64,000 bases of DNA from Roseiarcus sp049509635. GTDB taxonomy: Bacteria; Pseudomonadota; Alphaproteobacteria; Rhizobiales; Beijerinckiaceae. The notes below the pieces were generated by a model that searched no databases, was not told the origin of the DNA, and was given only the letters and a program-made list of their open reading frames with translations. Both the position numbers and the translations under genes were made by a program. Location of the stretch: positions 1 to 64,000 of the forward strand of contig JBEKZS010000001.1 of the NCBI GenBank assembly GCA_049509635.1, given 5' to 3'. Below are positions 8,563 through 17,115 of the stretch, piece after piece (position 1 is the first letter of the stretch; each line of letters opens with the position of its first letter).

Positions 8563-9045
8563 CTAGTGCGGGGCCTGCCCGCCCTGGGTGGGCGCGACGA
8601 GCGAGTTGCGCGAGTTGATCTGGCTGGACACGTCGCCGAACTGCTTGCCGTCGCCGAGCTGGACGGTGGGCATGCATTTGGGCGAGCAGGCGTAGGACTC
8701 CCGCTCCATCCCGCGCTGAACGAGCAGAACGGCGCCGGTCGGCACCACCCGGATCGTCTTCTCGTCGATGACGTTGCCGTCCTTGTCGAGCGCGATCATG
8801 TTGGTTTCGCCGAACCCCTTGCCGGTCAGCACCATAGTGCCCGATCCCTTGAGCATCGTGACGTCGGCGACGATGGGATTGCCGATGACGAGGGTCACGG
8901 TGCCGTCGGGAAGCTGCGTGACCTTGGCCTGATCGACCGTCACCTGGAGAATGTCGTCGGCCGCGGCTGCATTCGCCCCGGTCCCGGGCGCCGCCGCGAC
9001 AAGGCCCGAGATGAGGGCGAACGTCATGATCGTGTGACGCAGCAT
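8563..9045 (-). CDS. Secreted pilus-assembly N-terminal domain protein
   Basis: A 160-residue exported protein resembling the pilus-assembly/secretin N-terminal domain (T2SS-T3SS_pil_N family), as found at the start of CpaC/RcpA. A signal peptide is clear: MLRHTIMTFALISGLVAAAP then small residues before ADDILQVTVDQAKV. The domain has the pattern of an initial VTVDQAKVTQLP strand, GNPIVADVTM, a GKGFGETNMIALD turn and V-rich strands, which fits residues 35-110. Two cysteines (SYACSPKCMP) may form a disulphide. It is alone here, with no secretin or Flp pilus genes nearby, so its partner is unknown. The ATG at 9045 starts the signal peptide; a longer frame upstream is not used. Confidence 0.8.
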   Translation of the reverse strand: MLRHTIMTFALISGLVAAAPGTGANAAAADDILQVTVDQAKVTQLPDGTVTLVIGNPIVADVTMLKGSGTMVLTGKGFGETNMIALDKDGNVIDEKTIRVVPTGAVLLVQRGMERESYACSPKCMPTVQLGDGKQFGDVSSQINSRNSLVAPTQGGQAPH

Positions 9046-9261
9046 TGTGTCTTGCCCTGTCAAAGCGCTCGCGCGAGACGGAAACCCGCGCCGCTGGAAA
9101 TGATTTTCGTAGGGCGATTTCACCCCGAAATGGTGAAGGAACCCTCAACGATCCGAACATTGGCGGATTTGGCGGCCGCGCGCGCCGCGCGATCGCCGCC
9201 CAGGTGTTGCGGCGCGCGGAAATTGCCGGCACAACAGCCGCCGAGCCGGAGACTTGCGAGG

Positions 9262-9900
9262 ATGACGACCAACGACCGATTCGCCGAGGCGATGGCGAGC
9301 CTGCCGCTGATCGCCATCCTGCGCGGCATGGCGCCCCCGGAAGCGCCCGCGATCCTGGGCGCGCTGCTGACGGAGGGATTCCGGCTGATCGAAGTCCCCC
9401 TGAATTCGCCCGACCCCTACGCGAGCATCCGGGCGATGCGCGCGGCCGCGCCGTCCGAAGCGCTGGTCGGCGCCGGCACGGTCAGGACGGCGCAGGAAGT
9501 CAGGGCGGTCGCTGAAGCCGGCGGCGACCTGATCGTCATGCCGCACGCCGACGCCGCCGTCATCGCGGCGGCCAAGGCCGCCGGGCTGATCGCGCTTCCC
9601 GGCGTTGCGACCCCGACCGAAGCCTTCGCCGCGCTGGCCGCAGGCGCCGACGGCCTCAAGGCGTTTCCCGCCGAGATGATATCGCCCGCCGTCGTCAAGG
9701 CCTGGCGCGCCGTCATTCCCGCCGCGGTCGCGATCATGCCGGTGGGAGGGATCACGCCCGACGGCATGGCCGCCTATGTCGCGGCGGGCGCGACCGGCTT
9801 TGGTCTGGGATCGGCGCTCTACCGGCCCGGCGACGAGGCGCATCGCCTGCGCGAGAAGGCCGCCGCCTTTGTCGCCGCCTGGCGCCGTCCACCGGCCTGA
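9262..9900 (+). CDS. dgoA: 2-dehydro-3-deoxy-6-phosphogalactonate aldolase type (KDPG/KDPGal aldolase family)
   Basis: A class I aldolase of 212 residues that splits a 2-keto-3-deoxy-6-phospho sugar acid into pyruvate and glyceraldehyde 3-phosphate. The motif LPLIAILRGMAPPEA and RLIEVPLNSPDP are closer to the galactonate (DgoA) branch than to classical Eda. The Schiff-base lysine is K133 (DGLKAFPAE) and the general base E44. It converges on edd, 14 bases away, so it may serve the Entner-Doudoroff pathway as well as, or in place of, galactonate degradation. A second family member (eda) lies at 60.2 kb. Substrate preference cannot be decided from sequence alone. Confidence 0.85.
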   Translation: MTTNDRFAEAMASLPLIAILRGMAPPEAPAILGALLTEGFRLIEVPLNSPDPYASIRAMRAAAPSEALVGAGTVRTAQEVRAVAEAGGDLIVMPHADAAVIAAAKAAGLIALPGVATPTEAFAALAAGADGLKAFPAEMISPAVVKAWRAVIPAAVAIMPVGGITPDGMAAYVAAGATGFGLGSALYRPGDEAHRLREKAAAFVAAWRRPPA

Positions 9901-9920
9901 ATCCGCGCGCGGGTTCAGGC
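9895..9920. terminator. Shared hairpin between the convergent aldolase and edd genes
   Basis: An inverted repeat of about 11 bp (arms 9895-9905 and 9910-9920, one wobble pair) spans the 14-base gap between the two convergent stop codons. Both genes end in the same GCC-TGA, and both stops lie inside the stem. There is no T run on either strand, so it is a candidate bidirectional, non-classical terminator. Confidence 0.5.
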
Positions 9921-11747
9921 GTGAATCGCAAAGATCGATGCGCCCTGGTCGGCGCGGCAGACGGTGGCGCGGAACGCGGCGAACAGATCGCGCCCGATGC
10001 CGGTGTGCGAGGCGGAAAGATCGTAGGCCTCGTTCGCGCGCGCGGCCCATTCAACCTCGTCGACGAGCACCTCGAGCCGGCCGTTGGGCGCGTCGAGGCG
10101 GATGAGATCGCCGTCGCGGATCTTCGCGATCGGGCCGCCATTGGCCGCCTCGGGGGTCACATGAATCGCGGCGGGAACCTTGCCCGAAGCGCCCGACAGG
10201 CGCCCGTCCGTCACCAGCGCCACCTTGAAGCCGCGGTCCTGGACGATGCCGAGCGGAGGCATCAGTTTGTGCAGTTCCGGCATGCCGTTGGCGCTCGGTC
10301 CCTGAAAGCGCACGACGACGACGCAGTCGCGGAACAACTCGCCCGCCTTGAACGCCGCGTGCAATTCCTCCTGGCTGTGGAACACGCGCGCCGGCGCCTC
10401 GATCACGTGGCGTTCGGGCGCCACCGCCGAGGTCTTGACGACGGCGCGGCCGAGCGGCCCGTCGAGCACGCGCAGGCCGCCGGTGAGCTGGAACGGATGC
10501 GTCGCGCCGCGCAGCACGGTTTCGTCATGGCTCTTCTCGGCCGCTTCGCGCCAGACGACCTGGCCGTCCTCGCCGAGCCCCGGCTCCGTCACGTAATCGG
10601 CGAGCCCGTCGCCCCAGACCGTGCGGACGTCGCGGTGCAGCAGCCCGGCGCCGAGCAGGGATCGGATCAGCACCGGCATGCCGCCCGCGGCCTGGAAATG
10701 GTTCACGTCGGCCTTCCCATTGGGGTAGATGCGCGTCAGCAGCGGCGTGACTTCGGCGATGTCGGCGAAATCGTCCCAGTTGAGCGCGATCCCGGCGGCC
10801 GCCGCCATCGCGATGAGATGGATCGTGTGATTGGTCGAGCCGCCGGTCGCGTGGAGCCCGACCACGCCGTTGACCACCGCCCGCTCGTCGACGACATGCG
10901 CGATCGGGGTGTAGGAATTGCCTTGCGCGGTGAGGCCGAGCGCGCGCCGCGCGCCCGCTTCCGTCAGCGCGTCGCGCAATGGCGTGTTGGGGTTGACGAA
11001 GGACGCGCCGGGCAGGTGCAGGCCCATGATTTCCATCAGCATCTGATTGGTGTTGGCGGTGCCGTAGAACGTGCAGGTGCCGGGCCCGTGATAGGCCTGG
11101 GCCTCGGCCTCGAGCAGCGCGGCGCGGCCGATCTTGCCTTCGGTGAACAGCTGGCGGGTCTTGGACTTGTCGTCGTTCGACAGGCCCGAGGTCATCGGTC
11201 CCGCGGGAAGGAAGACGGCGGGCAGGTGGCCGAACGACAGCGCGCCGATCAGCAGGCCGGGCACGATCTTGTCGCAGACGCCGAGATAGACCGCCGCGTC
11301 GAACATCTGATGAGAGAGCGCGACCGCGGTCGACAGCGCGATCACGTCGCGCGAGAACAGCGACAATTCCATGCCCGCCTCGCCCTGGGTGACGCCGTCG
11401 CACATGGCGGGCGCGCCGCCCGCGACCTGCGCGCTGCCGCCCGCATCGCGCGCGATCCGCTTGATGATTTCGGGGAAGCGCTCGAACGGCTGATGCGCCG
11501 ACAGCATGTCGTTGTAGGTCGTGACGATCGCCAGATTGGGCCCCTCGCCGTCGCGCAGCGCCTGCTTGTCGGCCGGGCCGCAGGCGGCGAAGCCATGGGC
11601 GAAATTGGCGCAGCCGAGCCGCTTGCGCGTCGGCGCCTTGGACGCATAGCGCTCGACGCCGTCGAGATAGCGGCGCCGGCTGTCGCGGCTGCGGCGTGCG
11701 ATGCGTTCGGTCACCTCGCCGATGCGGGAATGAAGGGTCGCGGTCAT
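9915..11747 (-). CDS. edd: Phosphogluconate dehydratase (Entner-Doudoroff)
   Basis: Edd dehydrates 6-phosphogluconate to 2-keto-3-deoxy-6-phosphogluconate. The 610 residues match the IlvD/Edd family at full length. The iron-sulfur and substrate motifs are intact: GAPAMCDGVTQGEAGMELS, a GVCDKIVPGLLIGAL stretch, GTCTFYGTANTNQM, GLHATGGSTNHTIHL, and the C-terminal VTDGRLSGASGKVPAAIHV. Cysteines in CDGV, VCDK and GTCTF probably hold the [4Fe-4S] cluster. It is paired convergently with an aldolase of the next step. Distinction from IlvD rests on length and on the phosphogluconate-type N-terminus. Confidence 0.95.
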   Translation of the reverse strand: MTATLHSRIGEVTERIARRSRDSRRRYLDGVERYASKAPTRKRLGCANFAHGFAACGPADKQALRDGEGPNLAIVTTYNDMLSAHQPFERFPEIIKRIARDAGGSAQVAGGAPAMCDGVTQGEAGMELSLFSRDVIALSTAVALSHQMFDAAVYLGVCDKIVPGLLIGALSFGHLPAVFLPAGPMTSGLSNDDKSKTRQLFTEGKIGRAALLEAEAQAYHGPGTCTFYGTANTNQMLMEIMGLHLPGASFVNPNTPLRDALTEAGARRALGLTAQGNSYTPIAHVVDERAVVNGVVGLHATGGSTNHTIHLIAMAAAAGIALNWDDFADIAEVTPLLTRIYPNGKADVNHFQAAGGMPVLIRSLLGAGLLHRDVRTVWGDGLADYVTEPGLGEDGQVVWREAAEKSHDETVLRGATHPFQLTGGLRVLDGPLGRAVVKTSAVAPERHVIEAPARVFHSQEELHAAFKAGELFRDCVVVVRFQGPSANGMPELHKLMPPLGIVQDRGFKVALVTDGRLSGASGKVPAAIHVTPEAANGGPIAKIRDGDLIRLDAPNGRLEVLVDEVEWAARANEAYDLSASHTGIGRDLFAAFRATVCRADQGASIFAIHA

Positions 11748-11966
11748 GGCTGAACCTTTCGGGATCGCGCTTCTCGTGCGCTCTTGCCGGGGGGAGTTGT
11801 CGCCGACCGGCGCGCGCGCGGCAAGAGCGGGCGGCGCCTAATCGCTCGGCGCCTCCGGGGCCCTCGTGCGGCCGCATCGCCGCCGCCAATTCGCCGGAAC
11901 GGCGACGCGGCTCTGGCGGCCCGCCCGGCGACCGCGCGATCGGGCGCGACGGCGGGCGGCCTCGCG

Positions 11967-13106
11967 TCAGCCTGATTTTCGGTCGGCGAAGCCAAACGCG
12001 CGCGGCCCCCGCGGCGCATCGGGCGCGCGCTCCGGCGCTGACGTCCAGACGGCGGGGGCCCGGCTCGGCGTCGCGGCCGCAGTAGGGTCGAGGACCGAAC
12101 GGCGCCGCTCCCGCCGCGGTTCGTCCGCGCCGATCAGCGCCGCCATGACGCGCCGCGCGGCGGCGGGATGGAGCCCGTGCTTCAGTCGCGCCAGAGAACC
12201 GATGCGCGTGTATTTGGCGCCCGACTGCAGATCGCCCGACACGAGGATGCGCACCGCCACGTCATGCGGGGCGCCGAGCGCGGCGAGGGCTACCGCCAGC
12301 GGCTCGCCAGACGACTCCTTGGCGATCCGCTCGGCGAGGTCGCGGCTGCAGCCCAGCGCAGTCGAGAGCGCATCGTTGAACGATTCGGGCTCGCGATCGA
12401 GCGCGTGCTGCTCGAGCCGGGCGATCGCTTCATCCCCGGGGCGGTTCTGCGCGGCGCCGACCGGCCGGCCGAGTTCGGCGCGCTGCGCCGTCGCCAGAAT
12501 GGCTGCGCGCTGCTCGGCGCTCGCCAGCAGAAACAGCGCCGCCGGATCGAACTCGGCGGACGGGCGCGCCAGCAGCGCCGCGGCGAGCGGCTTGTCGCGC
12601 TCGGCGCGCCGCGCCAGATTGGCCAAGGCCGAGCCGTCGAGCGGCGCGGCGTGGTTGCCGGCGAGCGCCAGCGCCACCGCCGGCTCCGGCCGCACGCTCA
12701 GCGCCGCGACGAGCTCGGCGTCGAGATCAGCGCGCCGGGCCAGGGCGCTGGCGCGGCCTTCATCGCCGAGCGAGGCGGCGAGAAGGCGCTCGCGCGGCAG
12801 CGGCGCGCATTCCAGGACGTGAAGGGCGCCCTCGCCGCCCATGTCGAGGATCATCTCCAGCACGCGCGGCGGGGTCATCGGATGGCGCGCCAGCTTGCGC
12901 GCGACGATCAGCCGCGTCGGCGGATCGGATCGGGGCATCAGGCGCTCGATCGCCTTGTTGAACTGGGCGATCTGGCCGGCGGTGTGGCTCTGCAGCGAAA
13001 CGAAGTGATCCGTCGTGATTCGCAGGAGAATGCGCCGGGACTCCGGGCCCTGGTCGCTCGCCAGGGAAGTCAGGAAGGGGAGGGAGTGGGGCGCTGGTTG
13101 CGGCAT
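11967..13106 (-). CDS. DUF2336 domain protein
   Basis: A 379-residue, alanine- and arginine-rich protein of the DUF2336 family, which is widespread in alphaproteobacteria and of unknown molecular function. The N-terminus LLRITTDHFVSLQSHTAGQIAQF and a long run of helical, HEAT-like repeats (ARKLARHPMTPPRVLEMIL, LAGNHAAPLDGSALANLARR) fit the family. Some relatives are linked to motility or the cell cycle, but nothing here proves that. It is transcribed away from a small conserved gene (13241). No signal peptide or membrane segment is seen. The C-terminal 60 residues are low complexity. Confidence 0.8.
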   Translation of the reverse strand: MPQPAPHSLPFLTSLASDQGPESRRILLRITTDHFVSLQSHTAGQIAQFNKAIERLMPRSDPPTRLIVARKLARHPMTPPRVLEMILDMGGEGALHVLECAPLPRERLLAASLGDEGRASALARRADLDAELVAALSVRPEPAVALALAGNHAAPLDGSALANLARRAERDKPLAAALLARPSAEFDPAALFLLASAEQRAAILATAQRAELGRPVGAAQNRPGDEAIARLEQHALDREPESFNDALSTALGCSRDLAERIAKESSGEPLAVALAALGAPHDVAVRILVSGDLQSGAKYTRIGSLARLKHGLHPAAARRVMAALIGADEPRRERRRSVLDPTAAATPSRAPAVWTSAPERAPDAPRGPRAFGFADRKSG

Positions 13107-13240
13107 GGTGCCGGGATTCCATTAACGATGGCGTTGATTATGGAGGATACCGGCGGAGCGTTGACCAAACATTAACCTTCCGCCAGCGTAATTGCGCCGT
13201 GGGGCGCGCCTCGAGGCCGGCGTCGCTCCGGAGCACAGTC

Positions 13241-13450
13241 ATGGGCGACCTGATATCGTTTCCACCGTCCCGGAAGAGGGAGCGCGCCGAAGGCGAGGCG
13301 CCGCGCGCCGGAGGGGCGTCGATTCTCTTCTTCATGGGCGTTCGCTACAATCGCGAATGCGAGCCGGCTCAGGCCCCCGTCGAGCAAGAATCGCCGCCGA
13401 AGGGCGGCCTGGATGGAACTGGCGGCCGTCGCCGCAAACGTCGCGGCTGA
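13241..13450 (+). CDS. Small basic protein, possibly conserved in Hyphomicrobiales
   Basis: A 69-codon open frame with a strong GGAG seven bases before its ATG. The product opens MGDLISFPPSRKRERAE, has a hydrophobic centre ASILFFMGVRYNRE, and ends in GGRRRKRRG. The pattern of a short N-terminal FP motif, ILFF-GVRY core and basic tail recalls small conserved hypothetical proteins I associate with rhizobial genomes; I cannot verify this. No function can be proposed. A longer frame begins 14 codons earlier but lacks a good ribosome-binding site. Confidence 0.6.
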   Translation: MGDLISFPPSRKRERAEGEAPRAGGASILFFMGVRYNRECEPAQAPVEQESPPKGGLDGTGGRRRKRRG

Positions 13451-14243
13451 TTCCGCGGGATCCTCGGCGACGCAGTCCCCGATGGGGCGCGCGGCGGGGC
13501 GACGATCGGCCCGAAATGCAGGATCTCGGCGCGACAGCCGACCGCTCACGCCAGCGAACCCGACCGGGAGGCGAAAGCTCAGGCTCTCCAAGCGCTTCGA
13601 TCAGAGCCCGGCGGCGCCCCGGGCTCGGAGCTCGTCCCGCGCCACGCAGGACTGTCGTTCGAAGGACTCGAGGGATTCGATTGGCTCGAGCAGCCGGCGC
13701 GCCTTCCGCCAATCCGGTCGGGCGCCCGCACACCCCCGCCCCACGCCACCTGTTTTCTCTTTTACAGAAATTATGCTTGACTCCAGCCCCTACTCGATCC
13801 ACTATCACAGTGCGGGTCGACCGCCGGTCCGAGCCAGGCGAACCCAAGGAGAGTCACCGCCGCCGCGAAAGCCTCCCAGGAGCCCCACGGCGCTTCCTTT
13901 TGCTCGCAGGCCGTTGAAAACGCTCAAAACCCAAGAATCAGAGTTTCCAGAAATTTCCTTTCCCTGCCGCGCCCGAGGAAGCTGGAATCGCGCGCGCCGA
14001 CCTTCGGGGGCTCGATCCCGGAGCGCACTTCGTTCGTCCGCGGCCGGCTCCGCCGTCGTGGCGGCGACAACGGCGGCGCCGCTGTCGGTCGGCTGCAGCA
14101 GGCTCTTCGCTCCCGGCGTTGAAGTCGACCCGTAGCGTGTCCGCCGCCGCCGAAATTCCGCTTGACCATTCCCGTGCGAGCCCATATCGCCCGACGCGGG
14201 ACACCTCTCCCCAACGAGAGGCGCTCATCTGAAAGGATGGCAC
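13451..14243. other. Gene-free stretch upstream of serC
   Basis: About 790 bases without a convincing gene. Open frames here lack codon bias and recognisable sequence. The middle (13745-13800 and 13915-13965) is markedly AT-richer than its surroundings, including TTTTCTCTTTTACAG and a direct TTGACT at 13777-13782 that could be a -35 element. TTTCCAGAAATTTCC (13944-13958) recurs in inverted form, with one mismatch, at 34756-34770. The last 40 bases contain the serC leader hairpin. A small RNA gene cannot be excluded. Confidence 0.5.
14204..14221 (+). promoter_or_regulatory. Hairpin in serC leader, possible serC RNA motif
   Basis: Perfect 6-bp arms (CCTCTC at 14204-14209, GAGAGG at 14216-14221) lie 22 bases before the serC ATG, followed by an AAAGGA ribosome-binding site. 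A conserved leader called the serC motif is known upstream of alphaproteobacterial serC genes; position and the compact hairpin agree with it, but I have not matched the consensus. Confidence 0.45.
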
Positions 14244-15413
14244 ATGACGAATGCTCCGGTCGCGCGACCGAAGAACCCGCGCTTTTCCTCCGGCCCTTGC
14301 GCCAAGCGGCCCGGCTGGACCCCTGAAGCGCTCAGCGACGCGGCGCTGGGCCGCTCCCATCGCGCCAAGCAGGGCAAGTCCAAGCTGAAGCTCGCCATCG
14401 ACCTCACGCGCGAGGTGCTCGGCGTTCCCGACGGCTATCGAATCGGCATCACCGCGGGTTCGGACACCGGCGCGGTCGAGATGGCGCTCTGGTCGCTGCT
14501 GGGCGCGCGCCCGGTCGACGTCCTCGCCTGGGAGAGCTTCGGCGAGGGCTGGGTGTCCGACATCGTCAAGGAGCTGAAGATCGCCGACGCGCGGGCCTTG
14601 AACGCGCCCTACGGCGAACTTCCCGACCTCGGCCAGGTCGATTTCGACCACGACGTCGTCTTCGCGTGGAACGGCACCACCTCCGGCGTGCGCGTCGCCG
14701 ACGGCGACTGGATCGCCGCCGATCGGAAGGGCCTGACGATCTGCGACGCGACCTCGGCGGCTTTCGCCCAAGCGCTCGACTGGCCCAAGCTCGACGTGGC
14801 GACCTTCTCCTGGCAGAAGGCGCTGGGCGGGGAGGCGGGGCACGGGATGATCGTGTTGAGTCCGCGCGCGGTCGAGCGGCTCGAAACCTACAAGCCGGCC
14901 TGGCCTCTGCCCAAGCTGTTCCGCATGACCAAGGCCGGCAAGCTGGTCGAGGGGATATTCGAAGGCGAGACGATCAACACGCCGTCCCTGCTCTGCGTCG
15001 AAGACTATATCGACGCGCTGAACTGGGCCAAGAGGATCGGCGGGCTGCGCGCCCTGATCGGGCGCGCCGACGCCAATTTCAAGGCGATCGACGACTGGGT
15101 GGCCCGTACCCCCTGGGTCGATTTCCTCGCGCGGGTTCCCTCGACCCGGTCCAACACCAGCGTCTGCCTGAAGGTCGTCGATCCCCAGGCGACGGCGCTG
15201 CCGGCGGACGCTCAGGCGACCTTCGCCAAGGGCCTCGCCGGCCTGCTCGAGAAAGAGAAGGTGGCGCTCGACATCGGCGCCTATCGCGACGCGCCGCCCG
15301 GGCTGCGGATCTGGTGCGGGGCGACCGTCGAGACGTCGGACGTCGAGGCCCTCACCCCGTGGCTCGACTACGCGTTTGCGCAGGAGAAGGCCAAGCTCGC
15401 CAAGGCGGCCTGA
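14244..15413 (+). CDS. serC: Phosphoserine aminotransferase
   Basis: SerC is the PLP enzyme converting 3-phosphohydroxypyruvate and glutamate to phosphoserine. The 389-residue product is the alphaproteobacterial form, opening with NPRFSSGPCAKRPGW. The PLP lysine is K192 in TFSWQKALGGEAGHGM; the upstream NGTTSGVRV and ICDATSAAFA segments bind cofactor. It is 121 bases upstream of serA, which supplies its substrate, so the pair forms a serine-biosynthesis unit. AAAGGA lies seven bases before the ATG. Firm assignment. Confidence 0.97.
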   Translation: MTNAPVARPKNPRFSSGPCAKRPGWTPEALSDAALGRSHRAKQGKSKLKLAIDLTREVLGVPDGYRIGITAGSDTGAVEMALWSLLGARPVDVLAWESFGEGWVSDIVKELKIADARALNAPYGELPDLGQVDFDHDVVFAWNGTTSGVRVADGDWIAADRKGLTICDATSAAFAQALDWPKLDVATFSWQKALGGEAGHGMIVLSPRAVERLETYKPAWPLPKLFRMTKAGKLVEGIFEGETINTPSLLCVEDYIDALNWAKRIGGLRALIGRADANFKAIDDWVARTPWVDFLARVPSTRSNTSVCLKVVDPQATALPADAQATFAKGLAGLLEKEKVALDIGAYRDAPPGLRIWCGATVETSDVEALTPWLDYAFAQEKAKLAKAA

Positions 15414-15534
15414 TCCGCTCTCCGATCGCCCGGCGCGTCCCGCAAGAGGACCCGATGAGGGGCTCGGCCCCCATGCCTTCCCCATCTTCAGCGCCTTCCC
15501 CAGGCCCGCTCTTTTCGCTGCAAAGGCTTCCGCC

Positions 15535-17115
15535 ATGCCCCCGCGCGTTCTCATTTCCGACAAGCTGTCCCCCGCCGCCGTCGCGATCTTCAAGGAGCGC
15601 GGCGTCGAGGCCGACGTCAGGCCCGGCCTCGACAAGGAGGAACTCGCCAGGATCATCGGCGACTATGACGGCCTCGCCATCCGGTCGGCGACCAAGGTCA
15701 CCGCGAAATTGCTCGAGCAGGCCAAGCGGCTCAAGGTCGTCGGGCGCGCCGGCATCGGCGTCGACAATGTCGACATTCCCGCCGCCACGGCGCGCGGCGT
15801 CATCGTGATGAACACGCCGTTCGGCAATTCGATCACGACCGCCGAACACGCCATCGCGCTGATGTTCGCCCTCGCGCGCCAGATCCCGACCGCCGACGCC
15901 TCGACCCAGGCCGGCAAATGGGAGAAGAACCGGTTCATGGGCGTCGAGATCACGGGCAAGACGCTCGGGATCATCGGCTGCGGCAATATCGGGTCGATCG
16001 TCGCCGAACGCGGCATCGGCCTCAAGATGCGGGTGATCGCATTCGATCCGTTCCTCAGCGCGGAGCGCGCCCAGCAGATCGGCGTCGAGAAGGTCGAACT
16101 CGACGATCTGCTCGCCCGCGCCGACGTCATCACCCTGCACACGCCGATGACGGCGCAGACGAAGAACATCCTGTCGGCGGACAACATCGCCAGGACCAAG
16201 AAGGGCGTGCGCATCATCAATTGCGCGCGCGGCGGCCTCGTCGACGAGGCCGCCCTGCGCGCGGCGCTCGACAGCGGCCATGTCGCCGGCGCCGCCTTCG
16301 ACGTGTTCGTCGAGGAGCCCGCGACCGCCAATCCGCTGTTCGGCCATCCCAACGTGGTGGCGACGCCGCATCTGGGCGCCTCGACCAACGAGGCGCAGGA
16401 GAACGTCGCGCTGCAGGTCGCCGAGCAGATGTCCGACTATCTGACGCGCGGGGCGATTTCCAACGCGGTCAATTTTCCCTCGATCACCGCCGAGGAGGCG
16501 CCGCGGCTGAGGCCGTTCATCGCGCTCGCGGAAAATCTCGGCTCGTTCGCCGGGCAGCTGACCGACGCGCCGATCGAGAAGATCACGATCACCTACGAGG
16601 GCGCCGTCGCCGGACTCAAGACCAGGGCGCTGACTTCGGCGGCCGTCGCGGGGCTGCTGCGTCCGTTGCTCGCCGACATCAACGTCGTCTCCGCGCCTTC
16701 GGTGGCGGCCCAGCGCGGCATCGTGATCGAGGAACGCACGCGGGCGGTGCAGGGGGATTACGAAAGCCTGATCACGCTGGCGGTGACGACCGCCAGCCAG
16801 GAGCGCGCGGTCGCCGGGACGGTGTTCCACGACGGCAAGCCGCGCATTCTGGCGATCAAGGGGATCAAGGTCGACGCGGAATTCACGCCCTCGATGATCT
16901 ATGTCACCAACGACGACAAGCCGGGCTTCATCGGCCGTTTTGCGAGCCTGCTCGGCGGAGCGGGGATCAATATCGCGACGTTCGCGCTGGGGCGCGACCA
17001 GGAGGGCGGCTCTGCGATCGCGCTGGTCGCCATCGACGGCTCGGCGCCGGAGGGCGTGCTGGCCGAGGTCGGCCGGATCCCGGGGGTCAAGCAGGCCAAG
17101 GCGTTGCGGTTCTGA
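15535..17115 (+). CDS. serA: D-3-phosphoglycerate dehydrogenase
   Basis: SerA oxidises 3-phosphoglycerate with NAD in the first committed step of serine synthesis. The 526 residues include the NAD-binding domain (LGIIGCGNIGSIVAERG), catalytic arginine in INCARGGLVDEAALR, a glutamate in VFVEEPAT and the histidine in TPHLGASTNEAQ, then an allosteric substrate-binding domain and a C-terminal ACT domain (SMIYVTNDDKPGFIGR). The start at 15535 gives MPPRVLISDKLS, the usual N-terminus; a longer frame beginning inside serC is a shadow. Its 3' end overlaps the convergent gene by 29 bases. Confidence 0.97.
   Translation: MPPRVLISDKLSPAAVAIFKERGVEADVRPGLDKEELARIIGDYDGLAIRSATKVTAKLLEQAKRLKVVGRAGIGVDNVDIPAATARGVIVMNTPFGNSITTAEHAIALMFALARQIPTADASTQAGKWEKNRFMGVEITGKTLGIIGCGNIGSIVAERGIGLKMRVIAFDPFLSAERAQQIGVEKVELDDLLARADVITLHTPMTAQTKNILSADNIARTKKGVRIINCARGGLVDEAALRAALDSGHVAGAAFDVFVEEPATANPLFGHPNVVATPHLGASTNEAQENVALQVAEQMSDYLTRGAISNAVNFPSITAEEAPRLRPFIALAENLGSFAGQLTDAPIEKITITYEGAVAGLKTRALTSAAVAGLLRPLLADINVVSAPSVAAQRGIVIEERTRAVQGDYESLITLAVTTASQERAVAGTVFHDGKPRILAIKGIKVDAEFTPSMIYVTNDDKPGFIGRFASLLGGAGINIATFALGRDQEGGSAIALVAIDGSAPEGVLAEVGRIPGVKQAKALRF

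Noticed and set aside
13451..14243. Possible two-copy repeat element with 34544-35275
   Set aside because: Beyond the one 15-base motif the two regions do not align; spacing and flanks differ. Only the motif is reported.
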